Positions 27,430-36,947 are shown, counted from the first letter of the stretch. The stretch: 64,000 nt of DNA from Marinobacter litoralis (GCF_016427555.1 NZ_JAELVS010000001.1:744001-808000); one strand, 5' to 3'. Numbers and translations are program-made. The notes: generated from the sequence alone by a model not told the origin.

Positions 27430-28439
27430 CCGGTCAGCCCCCTCATGAACTGCTGGACATTCTCGCGGAGCGTGTCCAGATCATAGCCTCCTTCCTGAAT
27501 CACCAGTGTCGGCAGCCCCAGCTGACGTATGTGGGTGCTGAGGCGGCAAAACCCTTCGCTGGTAACCGACACTTTCGCCTGCGGATCGTCTTTGTAGATA
27601 TCGAAACCCAGCGTCAGAATCAGCACGTCCGGTTGGTACAGCCGGATAGCGGCCAGAGCGTCCTGTAGCTTGGCAAAGAAGTCATCTTCGCTCGAGCCAT
27701 GGGGCATGGGTAGGTTGATGTTGTAACCCAGCCCATCCCCTTCGCCCCGCTCGTCTTCAAAGCCCGTTACCACCGGGTAGAAGTTGGTGGGGTCGCCGTG
27801 GATGGATATGTACAGCACGTCGCTGCGGTCGTAGAAAATCTCCTGAATACCCTGGCCGTGATGCATATCGGTATCCAGTATCACTGTGCGTGGAAAACGG
27901 CTTTTCAGGTGTTCGGCGGCAATGGCGGCGTTGTTCAGGTAACAGAAGCCACCGGCGGCATCTTTACGGGCGTGGTGTCCAGGTGGCCGGCACACCGCAT
28001 AAGCAGACCGCTCGCCGCCCATGATTGCATCGGCAGCGCCGAGCGCGGTTTGCGCCGACCAGTAGGCGGCTTTCCAGGTGTTTTCGCCAATCGGGCAGCT
28101 GCCATCCGCAAGATAGCGGGCGGCTTCCGCCAAAACACCGCGCAGGGCATTGGGTGAGCGCACGAAGATATTCGAGATGACTTCGTCGCCCCAGTCATCC
28201 ATTTCCTTCCAGCGGCGGTGGGCGGATTCAAGGAATCTCAGATAACCAAGATCATGCACCCGGGAAATGGGCGCTGTGCCTTGGTCAGCCGGTTGCAGCA
28301 CCGGGACACCCAGCTCTTTCAAACCCTCCAGCATTTGTACGGTTCGATCCGGCACCTCCTGAGGCTGGCGCATTTGCCCCCGTGTGAAATACGTTTTAGG
28401 GATGTGCAGATCCTGCGAGGGATGGAAGAATGCTTTCAT
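27426..28439 (-). CDS. Histone-deacetylase-family amidohydrolase, probably acetylpolyamine type
   Basis: This 337-residue zinc hydrolase of the arginase/deacetylase fold shows RPPGHHARKDAAGGFCYLNN and the zinc-site DTDMHHGQG, with a downstream GFDIYKDDP and EGGYDL. The N-terminal loop and residue pattern resemble acetylpolyamine amidohydrolases of Pseudomonas and Mycoplana more than acetoin-utilisation AcuC. It likely deacetylates small acetylated amines in the cytoplasm. AGGAGG precedes the start by 6 bases. The nearby gabD, which takes succinate semialdehyde from putrescine breakdown, is compatible with a polyamine role; this link is inference. Confidence 0.85.
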   Translation of the reverse strand: MKAFFHPSQDLHIPKTYFTRGQMRQPQEVPDRTVQMLEGLKELGVPVLQPADQGTAPISRVHDLGYLRFLESAHRRWKEMDDWGDEVISNIFVRSPNALRGVLAEAARYLADGSCPIGENTWKAAYWSAQTALGAADAIMGGERSAYAVCRPPGHHARKDAAGGFCYLNNAAIAAEHLKSRFPRTVILDTDMHHGQGIQEIFYDRSDVLYISIHGDPTNFYPVVTGFEDERGEGDGLGYNINLPMPHGSSEDDFFAKLQDALAAIRLYQPDVLILTLGFDIYKDDPQAKVSVTSEGFCRLSTHIRQLGLPTLVIQEGGYDLDTLRENVQQFMRGLTG

Positions 28440-28604
28440 ATCCGGCCTCCTTGGTTAACTCCTTCGAGTATAGGCACGAACTGTGTTGGGTCAAAAACAC
28501 GCGGGCACTTTACAGGGTGGCAGTCAGCTACCACTATGAAGGGCAGGTACGAACAAGCCGTTATGCCCCTTATGGGGGGAATGCGTGATCGAAAAGGAGC
28601 CGAG

Positions 28605-30053
28605 ATGATTGAGTCAGCATTGCTGCAAAATGTTAAGGGCTATATTGGCGGACGTTGGGTAGAAAATGACGGAGGCAACACCTTTGAAGTGTTTAATCCG
28701 GCGACTCGAGAGTGTATTGCCAAGGTGCCTTCGATGCCGGAAAGCGATGTGTTGGCCGCGGTAGAGGCGGGGAAATCTGCGCTGAGATTATCGAACCCAT
28801 GGCCCATTGAAACCCGCAGAAAGTGGTTGGAAGGCATTCGGGATGCATTGAAAGAACATAAAGCCGAAATTGGCCGAATTCTGTGCATGGAACACGGCAA
28901 ACCCTTGGCCGAAGCTCAGGGAGAAGTGGAGTACGCCGCAGGCTTTTTCGACTACTGTGCCAAGCACATCGAAGCACTGGACCCGCATACCATTCCGGAA
29001 AAGCCCAAAGACTGCACCTGGACCGTTCATTACCGGCCGGTGGGTGTGGTGGGGCTGATTGTGCCCTGGAACTTTCCGATCGGCATGATCGCGAAAAAAC
29101 TGTCGGCGGCGCTGGCTGCAGGCTGTCCCTCGGTGATCAAACCCGCCAGTGAAACGCCGCTGACGATGGTGGCGCTGTTTACGCTGGTGGACAAGCTCGA
29201 CCTGCCCGAGGGCATGGTTAACTTGGTCATGGGTAAAGCTAGCGTGATCGGCAAGGTGTTGTGTGAGCACCAGGACGTGCCGATGATCAGCTTTACTGGC
29301 TCCACCGAGGTTGGCCGGAAGCTGGTTCTGGATACGGCCGAGCAGGTGAAAAAACTGGCCCTGGAATTGGGCGGTAACGCGCCGTTTATTATCTTCGACG
29401 ATGCCGATCTGGATGCTGCGGCGGATAACCTGATCGCCAATAAGTTCCGGGGCGGCGGCCAAACCTGTGTGTGCGCCAACCGGGTGTTTATCCACGAGGA
29501 CGTGGCCGAAACCTTTGGCGAAAAACTGGCGGAGCGAATCGGCCGCATGACCGTCGGTGACGGCATGAAAGACGGCGTCGACATTGGCCCGCTGGTGAAT
29601 CAGGCTGGCTTCGACAAAGTAAAGCGTCATCTTGAAGATGCCTTGAACAAAGGTGCGACTCTGGTCGCAGGTAAACAGCCCGGGGAACTGGGCGATGGCC
29701 TGTTCTTCCCGCCAACGGCGGTGATGGGCGTTACCCGAGACATGTGTTGCTACCGGGAAGAAACCTTCGGCCCATTGGTGCCCATGGCGTTGTTCCGCAC
29801 GGAAGAGGAAGTGGTTGAAGCGGGCAACGACACCGAATTTGGATTGGCTTCTTATGTGTTCACAGCAGATGCCGAACGGGCCCAACGTGTGGCGGCGGGA
29901 CTCCGTTTTGGTCATGTGGGTTGGAACACCGGCACCGGGCCGACACCGGAAGCGCCGTTTGGGGGTATGAAAGCTTCTGGCATTGGTCGTGAAGGCGGCT
30001 TGGAAGGTTTGTTTGAGTTTGTTGAAGCGCAGACGGTTCCCAGAGGTTTTTAA
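28605..30053 (+). CDS. gabD: NAD(P)-dependent succinate-semialdehyde dehydrogenase
   Basis: This 482-residue aldehyde dehydrogenase has the same length as E. coli GabD. It carries VPWNFPIGM, FTGSTEVGR, the general base in LELGGNAPFI, and catalytic Cys288 in GGQTCVCANR, the GabD-type context. It oxidises succinate semialdehyde to succinate, the end of the GABA and putrescine pathways. The frame is open back to 28218 but AAGGAG at 28594-28599 fixes the start at ATG 28605. No gabT neighbour. It is followed by a palindromic repeat. Confidence 0.9.
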   Translation: MIESALLQNVKGYIGGRWVENDGGNTFEVFNPATRECIAKVPSMPESDVLAAVEAGKSALRLSNPWPIETRRKWLEGIRDALKEHKAEIGRILCMEHGKPLAEAQGEVEYAAGFFDYCAKHIEALDPHTIPEKPKDCTWTVHYRPVGVVGLIVPWNFPIGMIAKKLSAALAAGCPSVIKPASETPLTMVALFTLVDKLDLPEGMVNLVMGKASVIGKVLCEHQDVPMISFTGSTEVGRKLVLDTAEQVKKLALELGGNAPFIIFDDADLDAAADNLIANKFRGGGQTCVCANRVFIHEDVAETFGEKLAERIGRMTVGDGMKDGVDIGPLVNQAGFDKVKRHLEDALNKGATLVAGKQPGELGDGLFFPPTAVMGVTRDMCCYREETFGPLVPMALFRTEEEVVEAGNDTEFGLASYVFTADAERAQRVAAGLRFGHVGWNTGTGPTPEAPFGGMKASGIGREGGLEGLFEFVEAQTVPRGF

Positions 30054-30078
30054 GACGGCCGTATCCTAACGTTAAACA

Positions 30079-30188
30079 GCGCACGGGCGGGTCAAGCTTT
30101 TTAGGACTATTGAGGGCCAGGGACGGCCCGAAATAAGCCCCATGGATGGCTCGTAGCGTGTCCTGAAAAGCTTGACCCGCCCGTGGGC
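30079..30188 (+). repeat. Palindromic intergenic repeat, copy C
   Basis: Arms of 29 bases (30079-30107 and 30160-30188) pair with one mismatch and one G-T wobble around a 52-base core. Within the core, read on the plus strand, hairpin 1 is GGGCC/GGCCC with loop AGGGAC (CAGGGACG) and hairpin 2 has loop ATGGAT (CATGGATG). It lies in the 3' region of gabD and upstream of uvrD. Same core length and end (AGCGT) as copy E. Confidence 0.85.
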
Positions 30189-30261
30189 GTCCGCACCTGA
30201 GTCTGAGCCGGACCCTAAGGCTCCACAGAAATCCCCGTTATCTCCTGTTATACTTTCAAAC

Positions 30262-30277
30262 CTGTTTATTTAACCAG
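30262..30277 (+). promoter_or_regulatory. LexA (SOS) box upstream of uvrD
   Basis: CTG-N10-CAG with an AT-rich centre (CTGTTTATTTAACCAG) matches the LexA operator and is close to the known E. coli uvrD box. A possible -10 (TATACT, 30249-30254) lies just upstream, so LexA bound here would block initiation. Confidence 0.75.
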
Positions 30278-30294
30278 TAGAAAAGCTAGGTGCT

Positions 30295-32460
30295 ATGGAC
30301 GTTTCCCACATCATTGACCCCCTGAACGATGCCCAACGCGAGGCTGTTACAGCTCAGAACGACCACCTGTTGGTGCTGGCCGGTGCAGGCAGTGGCAAAA
30401 CTCGGGTGCTGGTTCACCGGATGGCGTGGTTGATGACCGTAGACCGAGTGCCGCCTACGGGCATTCTGGCGGTGACCTTTACCAACAAAGCCGCCAAGGA
30501 AATGCGCTCCCGCATTGAGCAGATGATGAACATCCCCGCTCGCGGCCTGTGGTTCGGCACCTTCCACGGTATTGCTCACCGTTTGTTGCGCTCCCACTGG
30601 AAAGATGCCGGCCTGCCGGAAAACTTTCAGGTACTGGACAGCGACGACCAGCTGCGTTTGATCAAGCGGGTGATGCGGGAGTTCCAGATCGATGAAAGCC
30701 AGTGGCCCCCCAAACAGGCCCAGTGGTTCATCAACAGCCAGAAAGACGAAGGGTTGCGGGCGGATCACATTCAGGAAAATCCGGGCGACCACTTCACCAA
30801 CACCATGCTGAAGATCTACCGCCAGTACGAAAAACTGTGCCAGCAGGGCGGTTTGGTGGATTTTGGTGAATTGCTGCTGCGCTCCCACGAGCTCTGGTTG
30901 CACCGGCCGGAATTGCTGGCCCATTACCAGGACCGGTTCCAGCACATTCTGGTGGACGAGTTTCAGGACACCAACACCATCCAATACGCCTGGCTGCAGG
31001 TGCTGGCCAGCAACCGCGTGCCACTGACCGTGGTGGGTGATGATGACCAGTCAATTTATGGCTGGCGTGGCGCCAAGATCGAGAACATTCAGCAGTACCA
31101 GCGGGATTTTCCTAACGCTCGCATGGTGCGGCTGGAGCAGAATTACCGTTCGACACAGATGATCTTGAAGGCCGCCAACTCGGTGATTGCCAACAACCAG
31201 GGCCGGTTGGGCAAAGAGCTGTGGACCGATGGCCCCGATGGCGATCCCATCAGCTTGTACGCGGCGTTTAACGAGCAAGACGAAGCCAATTACATTGCCG
31301 ATTCCATCACCGACTGGGTGAATCAGGGCAATTTGCGCAGCGAGGCCGCGATTCTTTATCGCTCGAATGCCCAGTCCCGGGTGCTGGAAGAATCGTTGAT
31401 GCGCCAGGGCATCCCGTATCGGGTGTACGGCGGTTTGCGCTTTTACGACCGCCAGGAAATTCGCAACGCACTGGCGTACCTGCGCTTGGTTCAGTACCAC
31501 CGGGACGACGCGGCGTTTGAGCGGGTGGTGAACATCCCGACCCGCGGCATTGGCGCCAAGAGTCTTGCCGAGATTCGCGCTTACGCCACGGAGCAGGGCA
31601 TTTCGTTGTGGGAAGCCTCCGAGCGCCTGCTGGCGGCGGGTCAGGTGAAAGGCCGAGCCCGAACCGGTTTGCAGTCGTTCCTCGATATCATTAATGGCTT
31701 GTCTGAAATGACCGGCGATGCCTCGCTTCAGGGTTTGATGAAGCAGGCGATTGAGGTCAGTGGTTTGAAGGATTACCACGCCAGCGAAAAAGGCGAGAAG
31801 GGTCAGGCCCGGGTGGAAAACCTGGAAGAGCTGGTTAATGCCTTGTCGGATTATGAAGTGGAAGACGGAGTCGATCCGCTTGCAGAGTTTCTGGCTCAGG
31901 CGGCGCTGGATGCTGGTGAGTCGCAAGCGGCGGACCACGAAGACAGTGTGCAGCTGATGACCCTTCACTCGGCTAAGGGGCTTGAGTTCCCGATGGTGTT
32001 TCTGGCCGGTGTTGAGGAAGGTTTGTTCCCTCACAGCATGTCGCTGGAAGAGCCGGGGCGTATGGAAGAAGAGCGCCGGTTGGCCTATGTGGGGATTACG
32101 CGGGCCATGAAGAAGCTGGTACTCACTTACGCGGAATCCCGCCGTTTGTATGGGCAGGAGAAGTTTCATGCGTTGTCGCGGTTTGTGCGTGAGATTCCGG
32201 CGGATTGCCTGCAGGAAGTCCGGTTACGGAATACGGTGACGCGTCCGGCTATGGTGGGGCGGCCTAATGAGAGTATGTTTGCTCAGGATTCTGCTGCCCA
32301 GTCTGGCTTCAGTTTGGGGCAGCGGGTGCGGCATCCGAAGTTTGGCGAGGGTATTGTGATGAACTCTGAGGGTACTGGGCATCACACTCGGGTTCAGGTG
32401 AACTTCGATGAAGGTGCTAAGTGGCTGGTGTTGGCTTATGCCCCGTTGGAGGCCTGTTAG
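30295..32460 (+). CDS. uvrD: DNA helicase II UvrD
   Basis: This 3'-5' SF1A helicase of nucleotide-excision and mismatch repair (721 residues, E. coli 720) has the full motif set: AGAGSGKTRVL, FTNKAAKEM, VDEFQDTN, GDDDQSIYGWRGA, QNYRST, TLHSAKGLEFP and VGITRAMKKL. The C-terminal Tudor-like domain (VRHPKFGEGIVM..) that contacts RNA polymerase is present. A LexA box 18 bases upstream implies SOS induction, as in E. coli. It is flanked on both sides by palindromic repeats C and D. Confidence 0.96.
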   Translation: MDVSHIIDPLNDAQREAVTAQNDHLLVLAGAGSGKTRVLVHRMAWLMTVDRVPPTGILAVTFTNKAAKEMRSRIEQMMNIPARGLWFGTFHGIAHRLLRSHWKDAGLPENFQVLDSDDQLRLIKRVMREFQIDESQWPPKQAQWFINSQKDEGLRADHIQENPGDHFTNTMLKIYRQYEKLCQQGGLVDFGELLLRSHELWLHRPELLAHYQDRFQHILVDEFQDTNTIQYAWLQVLASNRVPLTVVGDDDQSIYGWRGAKIENIQQYQRDFPNARMVRLEQNYRSTQMILKAANSVIANNQGRLGKELWTDGPDGDPISLYAAFNEQDEANYIADSITDWVNQGNLRSEAAILYRSNAQSRVLEESLMRQGIPYRVYGGLRFYDRQEIRNALAYLRLVQYHRDDAAFERVVNIPTRGIGAKSLAEIRAYATEQGISLWEASERLLAAGQVKGRARTGLQSFLDIINGLSEMTGDASLQGLMKQAIEVSGLKDYHASEKGEKGQARVENLEELVNALSDYEVEDGVDPLAEFLAQAALDAGESQAADHEDSVQLMTLHSAKGLEFPMVFLAGVEEGLFPHSMSLEEPGRMEEERRLAYVGITRAMKKLVLTYAESRRLYGQEKFHALSRFVREIPADCLQEVRLRNTVTRPAMVGRPNESMFAQDSAAQSGFSLGQRVRHPKFGEGIVMNSEGTGHHTRVQVNFDEGAKWLVLAYAPLEAC

Positions 32461-32490
32461 CTTTGGGTTAGTTGGGTGGTATGTGCGGGG

Positions 32491-32589
32491 TTGGGGGTGT
32501 CCTTCCAAAAACCGCTCCTTCGGCACGTCCATGTGGCGCTTCTGCTCCGCCATCCATGGCTGCGCACATTTTTGGAAGGACACCCCCAA
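32491..32589 (-). repeat. Palindromic intergenic repeat, copy D
   Basis: Perfect 21-base arms (32491-32511 and 32569-32589) enclose a 57-base core nearly identical to copy A (52/57). On the minus strand the two hairpin loops are CATGGATG and CATGGACG. It lies between convergent uvrD and uppP and, on the strand carrying the loops, falls in the 3' untranslated region of uppP. It could also serve as a terminator for both genes. Confidence 0.85.
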
Positions 32590-32646
32590 TACCTGCCACT
32601 CCCAAACCTAGAAACCCCGAAGATCAGAGCTCCCAAGCCAAAACAA

Positions 32647-33444
32647 TCACATCAAAACCGCGTAAATAACCCCAGCCAAGGCAATCCGGTAGATTACATA
32701 AGGCCACATACCCACGTTGTTAAGCCATTTCAGGAAGAAGTGGATCGCGGTAATGGCCATCAGGAACGATGTGACCCCGCCAATCAGAAAACCACCCCAA
32801 TCGACGATCACATCAGAAGTTGCTACTTCGAGTAACTTCACGGCAGATGCCAGCACAATGATGGGAATAGCCAGCAGAAACGAGAAGCGGGAGGCGGTTT
32901 CGCGGCTCATGCCCAGGAACAGGCCGGCGGTGATGGTTACGCCCGAGCGGGAGGTGCCTGGCACCAAAGCCATGGCTTGGGCGATACCCACCAGAACGGC
33001 GTCTTTCCAGTTCAGGGAATCCAGTGTGCGCTGACGTTTGGGCAGCCAGTCCGCGACCCCCAGCAGCAGGCCGAAGATCAGGGTGGTGAAGAAGATGACT
33101 TCCACCGCTCTCAGTTCGTTATCGATCATGTCCAGCAACGCCAAACCGGCCAAACCGGCAGGAATGGTGCCAATGACCAGATACCAGGCGAGGGCGCCTT
33201 GGCCGACAATTTTGCGTTGGGCAACGGAGAGTAAGCCGTCTCTGGCGATGCCAAAGACATCGCGACGGAAGTATAAAACCACCGCCAACAGTGTGCCGAT
33301 GTGAACGGACAGGTCGAATCCTACGCCCTGATCGTCCCAGTCGAAAAACGCGGGGGTCAGGATCAAATGGGCAGAGCTGGAAATGGGCAGAAATTCAGTC
33401 AGTCCCTGGAGAAGGCCAAGGAAAAGGGCCTGAAAAAAATCCAT
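32647..33444 (-). CDS. uppP: Undecaprenyl-diphosphatase UppP (BacA)
   Basis: This 265-residue polytopic membrane enzyme dephosphorylates undecaprenyl pyrophosphate for recycling of the cell-wall lipid carrier. It has the two family signatures LTEFLPISSSAH near the N-terminus and VPGTSRSGVTI in the middle, with about eight hydrophobic helices. Length matches E. coli BacA (273). Confidence 0.95.
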   Translation of the reverse strand: MDFFQALFLGLLQGLTEFLPISSSAHLILTPAFFDWDDQGVGFDLSVHIGTLLAVVLYFRRDVFGIARDGLLSVAQRKIVGQGALAWYLVIGTIPAGLAGLALLDMIDNELRAVEVIFFTTLIFGLLLGVADWLPKRQRTLDSLNWKDAVLVGIAQAMALVPGTSRSGVTITAGLFLGMSRETASRFSFLLAIPIIVLASAVKLLEVATSDVIVDWGGFLIGGVTSFLMAITAIHFFLKWLNNVGMWPYVIYRIALAGVIYAVLM

Positions 33445-33534
33445 GGTATCGGTTCCGTTCGTGTCAGCGTTGGCTGTTCATGGTGATAGAAAGGTGGGCG
33501 GGATATTAGCAGGGTGTGGGGGCGGATAACAGGT

Positions 33535-33568
33535 AGCCTCGGCTCGCACATCGCCGGGAGCCGAGGCT
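33535..33568 (-). terminator. Hairpin after acr3, possible terminator
   Basis: An 11-bp perfect stem (33535-33545 with 33558-33568) has a 12-base loop and sits 8 bases after the acr3 stop on the minus strand. There is no clear T run, so termination efficiency is uncertain. Confidence 0.5.
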
Positions 33569-33576
33569 GTTCGGGG

Positions 33577-34647
33577 CTACTTGGGGAAGTGGTCTCGTGT
33601 GGTGTTGGCGATTCTCACCAGTGCCAGCATGAGCGGGACTTCCACCAGCACGCCCACCACTGTTGCCAACGCAGCACCGGACTGTAGGCCGAACAAAGCG
33701 ATGGCCGCCGCTACCGCCAGTTCAAAGAAGTTGCTGGCACCAATCATTGCGCCCGGTGCGGCAATACAGTGGCGCACTTTCCACAATCGGGCCCAGCCGT
33801 AGGCGAGAAAAAAGATGAACACGGTCTGGATGATCAGCGGCACGGCAATCAGGGCAATGTGCAGCGGGTTTTCCAGGATGACCTCGCCCTGAAAGGCAAA
33901 CAACAGCACCAGCGTGATAATCAATGCCGCCGGCGTGACGGGGCCAAGGCGTTTCAGGAATACGTCGTCGTACCACTGCGAACCATGGCGGGCGATGAGA
34001 ACGCGGCGAGTCAGGTATCCGGCGGTGAGGGGGATGACGATGTACAGTACAACCGACAGGATCACCGTATCCCAGGGCACCTGAATGTCGGAAATCCCCA
34101 GCAGGAGCACCACAATGGGCGCGAAAGCGAACAGCATGATGATGTCGTTCAGAGAAACCTGAACCAGCGTGTAGGCCGCGTCCCCTTTGGTCAGGTAACT
34201 CCAGACAAATACCATGGCGGTGCAGGGAGCCGCACCCAGCAAAATCGCACCGGCCAGGTATTCGCTGGCCAGGTCCGGTGCAATAAAGGGCTTGAACACT
34301 ACCATCAGGAAAAACCAGGCAATGGCGAACATGGTGAAGGGCTTGACCAGCCAGTTCACGACGGTGGTGATCGCCAGGCCCTTGGGTTCTTTGCGCACAC
34401 CAACCACGGCGCTGAAATCAATCTGCGCCATCATCGGGAAGATCATCGCCCAAATCAGAATAGCGATGGGGATGGAAACCTGAGCGTACTCGAAACGGGA
34501 CAGGGCTTCCGGTACAGACGGCGCAAGTTGCCCCAACGCTACACCGGCGACGATGGCCAGTGCGACCCAGACCGACAGGTACCGGCCGAATAGATCCATT
34601 CCTTCCGAGCTCGTTTCATTCGCCGTGGCTTCGATGTTGTTGGTCAT
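33577..34647 (-). CDS. acr3: Arsenite efflux transporter Acr3
   Basis: This 356-residue inner-membrane carrier of the BASS superfamily has about ten hydrophobic helices, the family motif LGAAPCTAMVFVWS with the essential cysteine, and a conserved GASNFFELAVA. It extrudes arsenite. It lies 9 bases after arsH on the same strand, divergent from arsR, forming an arsenic resistance unit with arsJ and gapdh on the other side. Confidence 0.94.
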   Translation of the reverse strand: MTNNIEATANETSSEGMDLFGRYLSVWVALAIVAGVALGQLAPSVPEALSRFEYAQVSIPIAILIWAMIFPMMAQIDFSAVVGVRKEPKGLAITTVVNWLVKPFTMFAIAWFFLMVVFKPFIAPDLASEYLAGAILLGAAPCTAMVFVWSYLTKGDAAYTLVQVSLNDIIMLFAFAPIVVLLLGISDIQVPWDTVILSVVLYIVIPLTAGYLTRRVLIARHGSQWYDDVFLKRLGPVTPAALIITLVLLFAFQGEVILENPLHIALIAVPLIIQTVFIFFLAYGWARLWKVRHCIAAPGAMIGASNFFELAVAAAIALFGLQSGAALATVVGVLVEVPLMLALVRIANTTRDHFPK

Positions 34648-34656
34648 GGTGGGGCC

Positions 34657-35373
34657 TTAAATAGAGCGTTGGTTAACACGTTTTGATAGCTCGGCGGCAC
34701 TTTCCTTGCGTTCGGAGTAGCGGTCGGTGAGGTAATCGCTGCGGTCGCGCACCAGCAGCGTGAACTTCACCAGCTCCTCCATCACATCCACCACCCGGTC
34801 GTAGTAGGGTGAAGGCTTCATGCGGTTGTTGTCATCGAACTCCATAAAGGCCTTGGGCACCGAGGACTGATTCGGGATGGTTACCATGCGCATCCATCGG
34901 CCCAATACCCGCAACTGATTGACCACGTTGAAGGATTGGGAGCCGCCACAGACCTGCATCACGGCAAGCGTTTTACCTTGAGTCGGGCGAACTGCGCCCA
35001 TGGACAGCGGGATCCAGTCGATTTGCGTTTTCATGATGCCCGTCATGGCGCCGTGGCGTTCCGGTGAGCACCAGACCATGCCTTCCGACCATTCGGCCAA
35101 CTCCCTCAATTCCTGCACTTTTGGATGTGAAGCATCTTCAGCATCCGCCAGTGGCAGGCCGTGAGGATTATATATGCGGGTTTCAGCGCCCATTGCCTCC
35201 AATAGACGAGCCGCCTCTTCTACGACCAAGCGGCTGAATGAGCGTTCACGCAGCGAGCCGTAGAGTAGAAGAATGCGTGGTGCGTGCTCGCAAGGTGCGT
35301 TGGCGAAGAGCTGTTCTTTGGTGGGTGCCTGGAACAGATCTCGGTCGATGTTGGGCAGGTTGGTTGGCGTCAT
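34657..35373 (-). CDS. arsH: Arsenical resistance flavoprotein ArsH
   Basis: This 238-residue NADPH-dependent FMN reductase-fold protein has the flavin-binding [13 protein letters not shown] and the ArsH-specific [20 protein letters not shown] block. ArsH oxidises trivalent organoarsenicals to the less toxic pentavalent forms. It is the first gene of the arsH-acr3 operon and is divergent from arsR. The frame of arsR extends over its 5' end but is not coding there. Confidence 0.95.
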   Translation of the reverse strand: MTPTNLPNIDRDLFQAPTKEQLFANAPCEHAPRILLLYGSLRERSFSRLVVEEAARLLEAMGAETRIYNPHGLPLADAEDASHPKVQELRELAEWSEGMVWCSPERHGAMTGIMKTQIDWIPLSMGAVRPTQGKTLAVMQVCGGSQSFNVVNQLRVLGRWMRMVTIPNQSSVPKAFMEFDDNNRMKPSPYYDRVVDVMEELVKFTLLVRDRSDYLTDRYSERKESAAELSKRVNQRSI

Positions 35374-35465
35374 AAGGCAGCTAGAAAATCCCGAAAGTTC
35401 GATAAGCGAAAGCGTGGCTCGGTGTCTTTACTTTGCCACACGTCACTCCTAATATTACCTAAAGC

Positions 35466-35490
35466 ATATATATGGATAATCGAATATTCA
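35466..35490. promoter_or_regulatory. Candidate ArsR operator/promoter region
   Basis: The AT-rich stretch between arsH and arsR contains ATATAT, GGATAAT and the 8-base palindrome GAATATTC (35482-35489). AT-rich dyads just before arsR are usual binding sites for the ArsR repressor, but the exact box cannot be fixed from one sequence. Confidence 0.35.
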
Positions 35491-35511
35491 ATGGCGTGGA
35501 ACGTTTGTCCG

Positions 35512-35904
35512 ATGGAAACAAAAAGCATGGCGCCTTTACCTGAAGCTGATCAACGAGCGGCCGAGCTTAGTCCGGTCAGCTTGTTCCGAGCGTTAAGCGA
35601 TGAGCTGAGGTTGACCTCTCTGCTGCTGATTCGGCGTGAGAAAGAGCTATGCGTCTGTGAGCTGACGGAGGCCTTTGAAGTGTCCCAGCCGAAGGTCAGT
35701 CGTCATTTGGCGATATTGCGAGATTCCGGGCTGGTGGCAACTGAGCGGCGGGGCCAGTGGGTCTATTATTCTATTAACCCTGGTTTGCCCACGTGGGCTC
35801 TGCGAGTTCTCGATGAGACAGCTGCGCACAATGAGGCGTTGATTCACACACCGCTGGCAAAGCTTGGGGCATTGGCTGAGCGTTCAGAGCCTAGCTGCAC
35901 CTGA
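35512..35904 (+). CDS. arsR: ArsR/SmtB-family arsenic-responsive repressor
   Basis: This winged-helix repressor (about 130 residues) has the arsenite-binding pair in ELCVCEL (Cys47 and Cys49 from this start), a recognition helix VSQPKVSRHLAIL and a wing RRGQWVYYSI. Arsenite release from DNA would derepress both arsH-acr3 and gapdh-arsJ. In-frame ATGs exist at 35491, 35512 and 35527 and none has a strong ribosome site. I prefer 35512 because the bases just before 35491 look like promoter or operator; 35527 is also possible. Confidence 0.9.
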   Translation: METKSMAPLPEADQRAAELSPVSLFRALSDELRLTSLLLIRREKELCVCELTEAFEVSQPKVSRHLAILRDSGLVATERRGQWVYYSINPGLPTWALRVLDETAAHNEALIHTPLAKLGALAERSEPSCT

Positions 35905-35941
35905 AGATTGATCGAATGGCCATTCATAAAAGGAGACTGCC

Positions 35942-36946
35942 ATGAGCAAGATTAAGGTAGGTATTAACGGGTTCGGCCGCATTGGCCGGTTGGCATTGCG
36001 GGCTGCTTGGGAGTGGCCAGATCTGGAGTTTGTGGCCATCAACGATCCCGGTGCCGATGCGCAAACGTTGGCTCATCTATTGAATTTCGACAGTGTTCAC
36101 GGGCGCTGGAGACATGAAGCCGAAGTGAGCGGTAACGAGCTGGTGATTGAAGGGCAGCGTATTGCCGTTTCGCACAACCGGACTATCGGCGATACTGACT
36201 GGTCTGGCTGTGACCTGGTGATTGAGGCCAGCGGTGTGAACAAAACCGTTGCGGTCTTGCAGGCCTACCTGGATCGGGGCGTGAAGCGAGTGGTGGTCAC
36301 GGCACCGGTGAAAGAAAAGGGTGCTAAAAACATTGTGCTGGGCGTGAACGAAGATATCTTCGATCCGGCCGTTGATCGAATCGTGACCGCGGCTTCGTGC
36401 ACCACGAATTGCCTGGCGCCGGTGGTGAAGGTGATTCACGAGAAACTGGGCATCAAGCACGGTTCGCTGACCACCATTCACAGTCTGACCAACACTCAGA
36501 CGATTATTGATGCGCCCCACAAAGACCTGCGCCGGGCCCGTGCCTGTGGCAGTTCGCTGATTCCCACCAGCACCGGCTCGGCCACAGCCATTATCGAAAT
36601 TTTCCCGGAACTGAAAGGGCGGCTGGATGGCCACGCGGTGCGCGTTCCGCTCACCAATGCTTCGCTGACTGACTGTGTGTTTGAAGTGGAAGCGCCGACT
36701 GATCGCGACACGGTTAACCGGTTGCTGAAAGAGGCCGCCGAAGGCGAGTTGAAAGACATTTTGGGCTATGAAGAGCGTCCTCTGGTGTCGATCGATTTCA
36801 AAACCGATCCGCGTTCCTCCATCGTCGATGCCTTATCCACTCTGGTGGTCAACGGCACCCATGTGAAAATTTACGCCTGGTACGACAACGAATGGGGCTA
36901 TGCCAATCGCACCGTAGAACTGGCGCGCAAGGTGGGTCTGGCCTGA
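35942..36946 (+). CDS. ArsJ-associated glyceraldehyde-3-phosphate dehydrogenase
   Basis: This 334-residue type I GAPDH has NAD-binding [13 protein letters not shown], catalytic Cys153 in ASCTTNC and His180. Its place between arsR and arsJ identifies it as the arsenic-linked paralogue: it forms 1-arseno-3-phosphoglycerate from glyceraldehyde 3-phosphate and arsenate, which ArsJ exports. AAAGGAG lies 6 bases before the ATG. It is separated from arsJ by a single base, so both are translated together under ArsR control. Confidence 0.92.
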   Translation: MSKIKVGINGFGRIGRLALRAAWEWPDLEFVAINDPGADAQTLAHLLNFDSVHGRWRHEAEVSGNELVIEGQRIAVSHNRTIGDTDWSGCDLVIEASGVNKTVAVLQAYLDRGVKRVVVTAPVKEKGAKNIVLGVNEDIFDPAVDRIVTAASCTTNCLAPVVKVIHEKLGIKHGSLTTIHSLTNTQTIIDAPHKDLRRARACGSSLIPTSTGSATAIIEIFPELKGRLDGHAVRVPLTNASLTDCVFEVEAPTDRDTVNRLLKEAAEGELKDILGYEERPLVSIDFKTDPRSSIVDALSTLVVNGTHVKIYAWYDNEWGYANRTVELARKVGLA

Positions 36947-36947
36947 T

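Noticed and set aside
28218..28604. N-terminal extension of the gabD frame
   Set aside because: The stretch has no similarity to aldehyde dehydrogenases and overlaps the divergent deacetylase gene; AAGGAG directs the start to 28605.
28788..29915. A 375-residue open frame antisense to gabD
   Set aside because: It is a GC-codon shadow of a well-conserved aldehyde dehydrogenase, with no recognisable domain or ribosome site.
31051..32169. A 372-residue open frame antisense to uvrD
   Set aside because: It mirrors the helicase coding frame and shows no protein family features.
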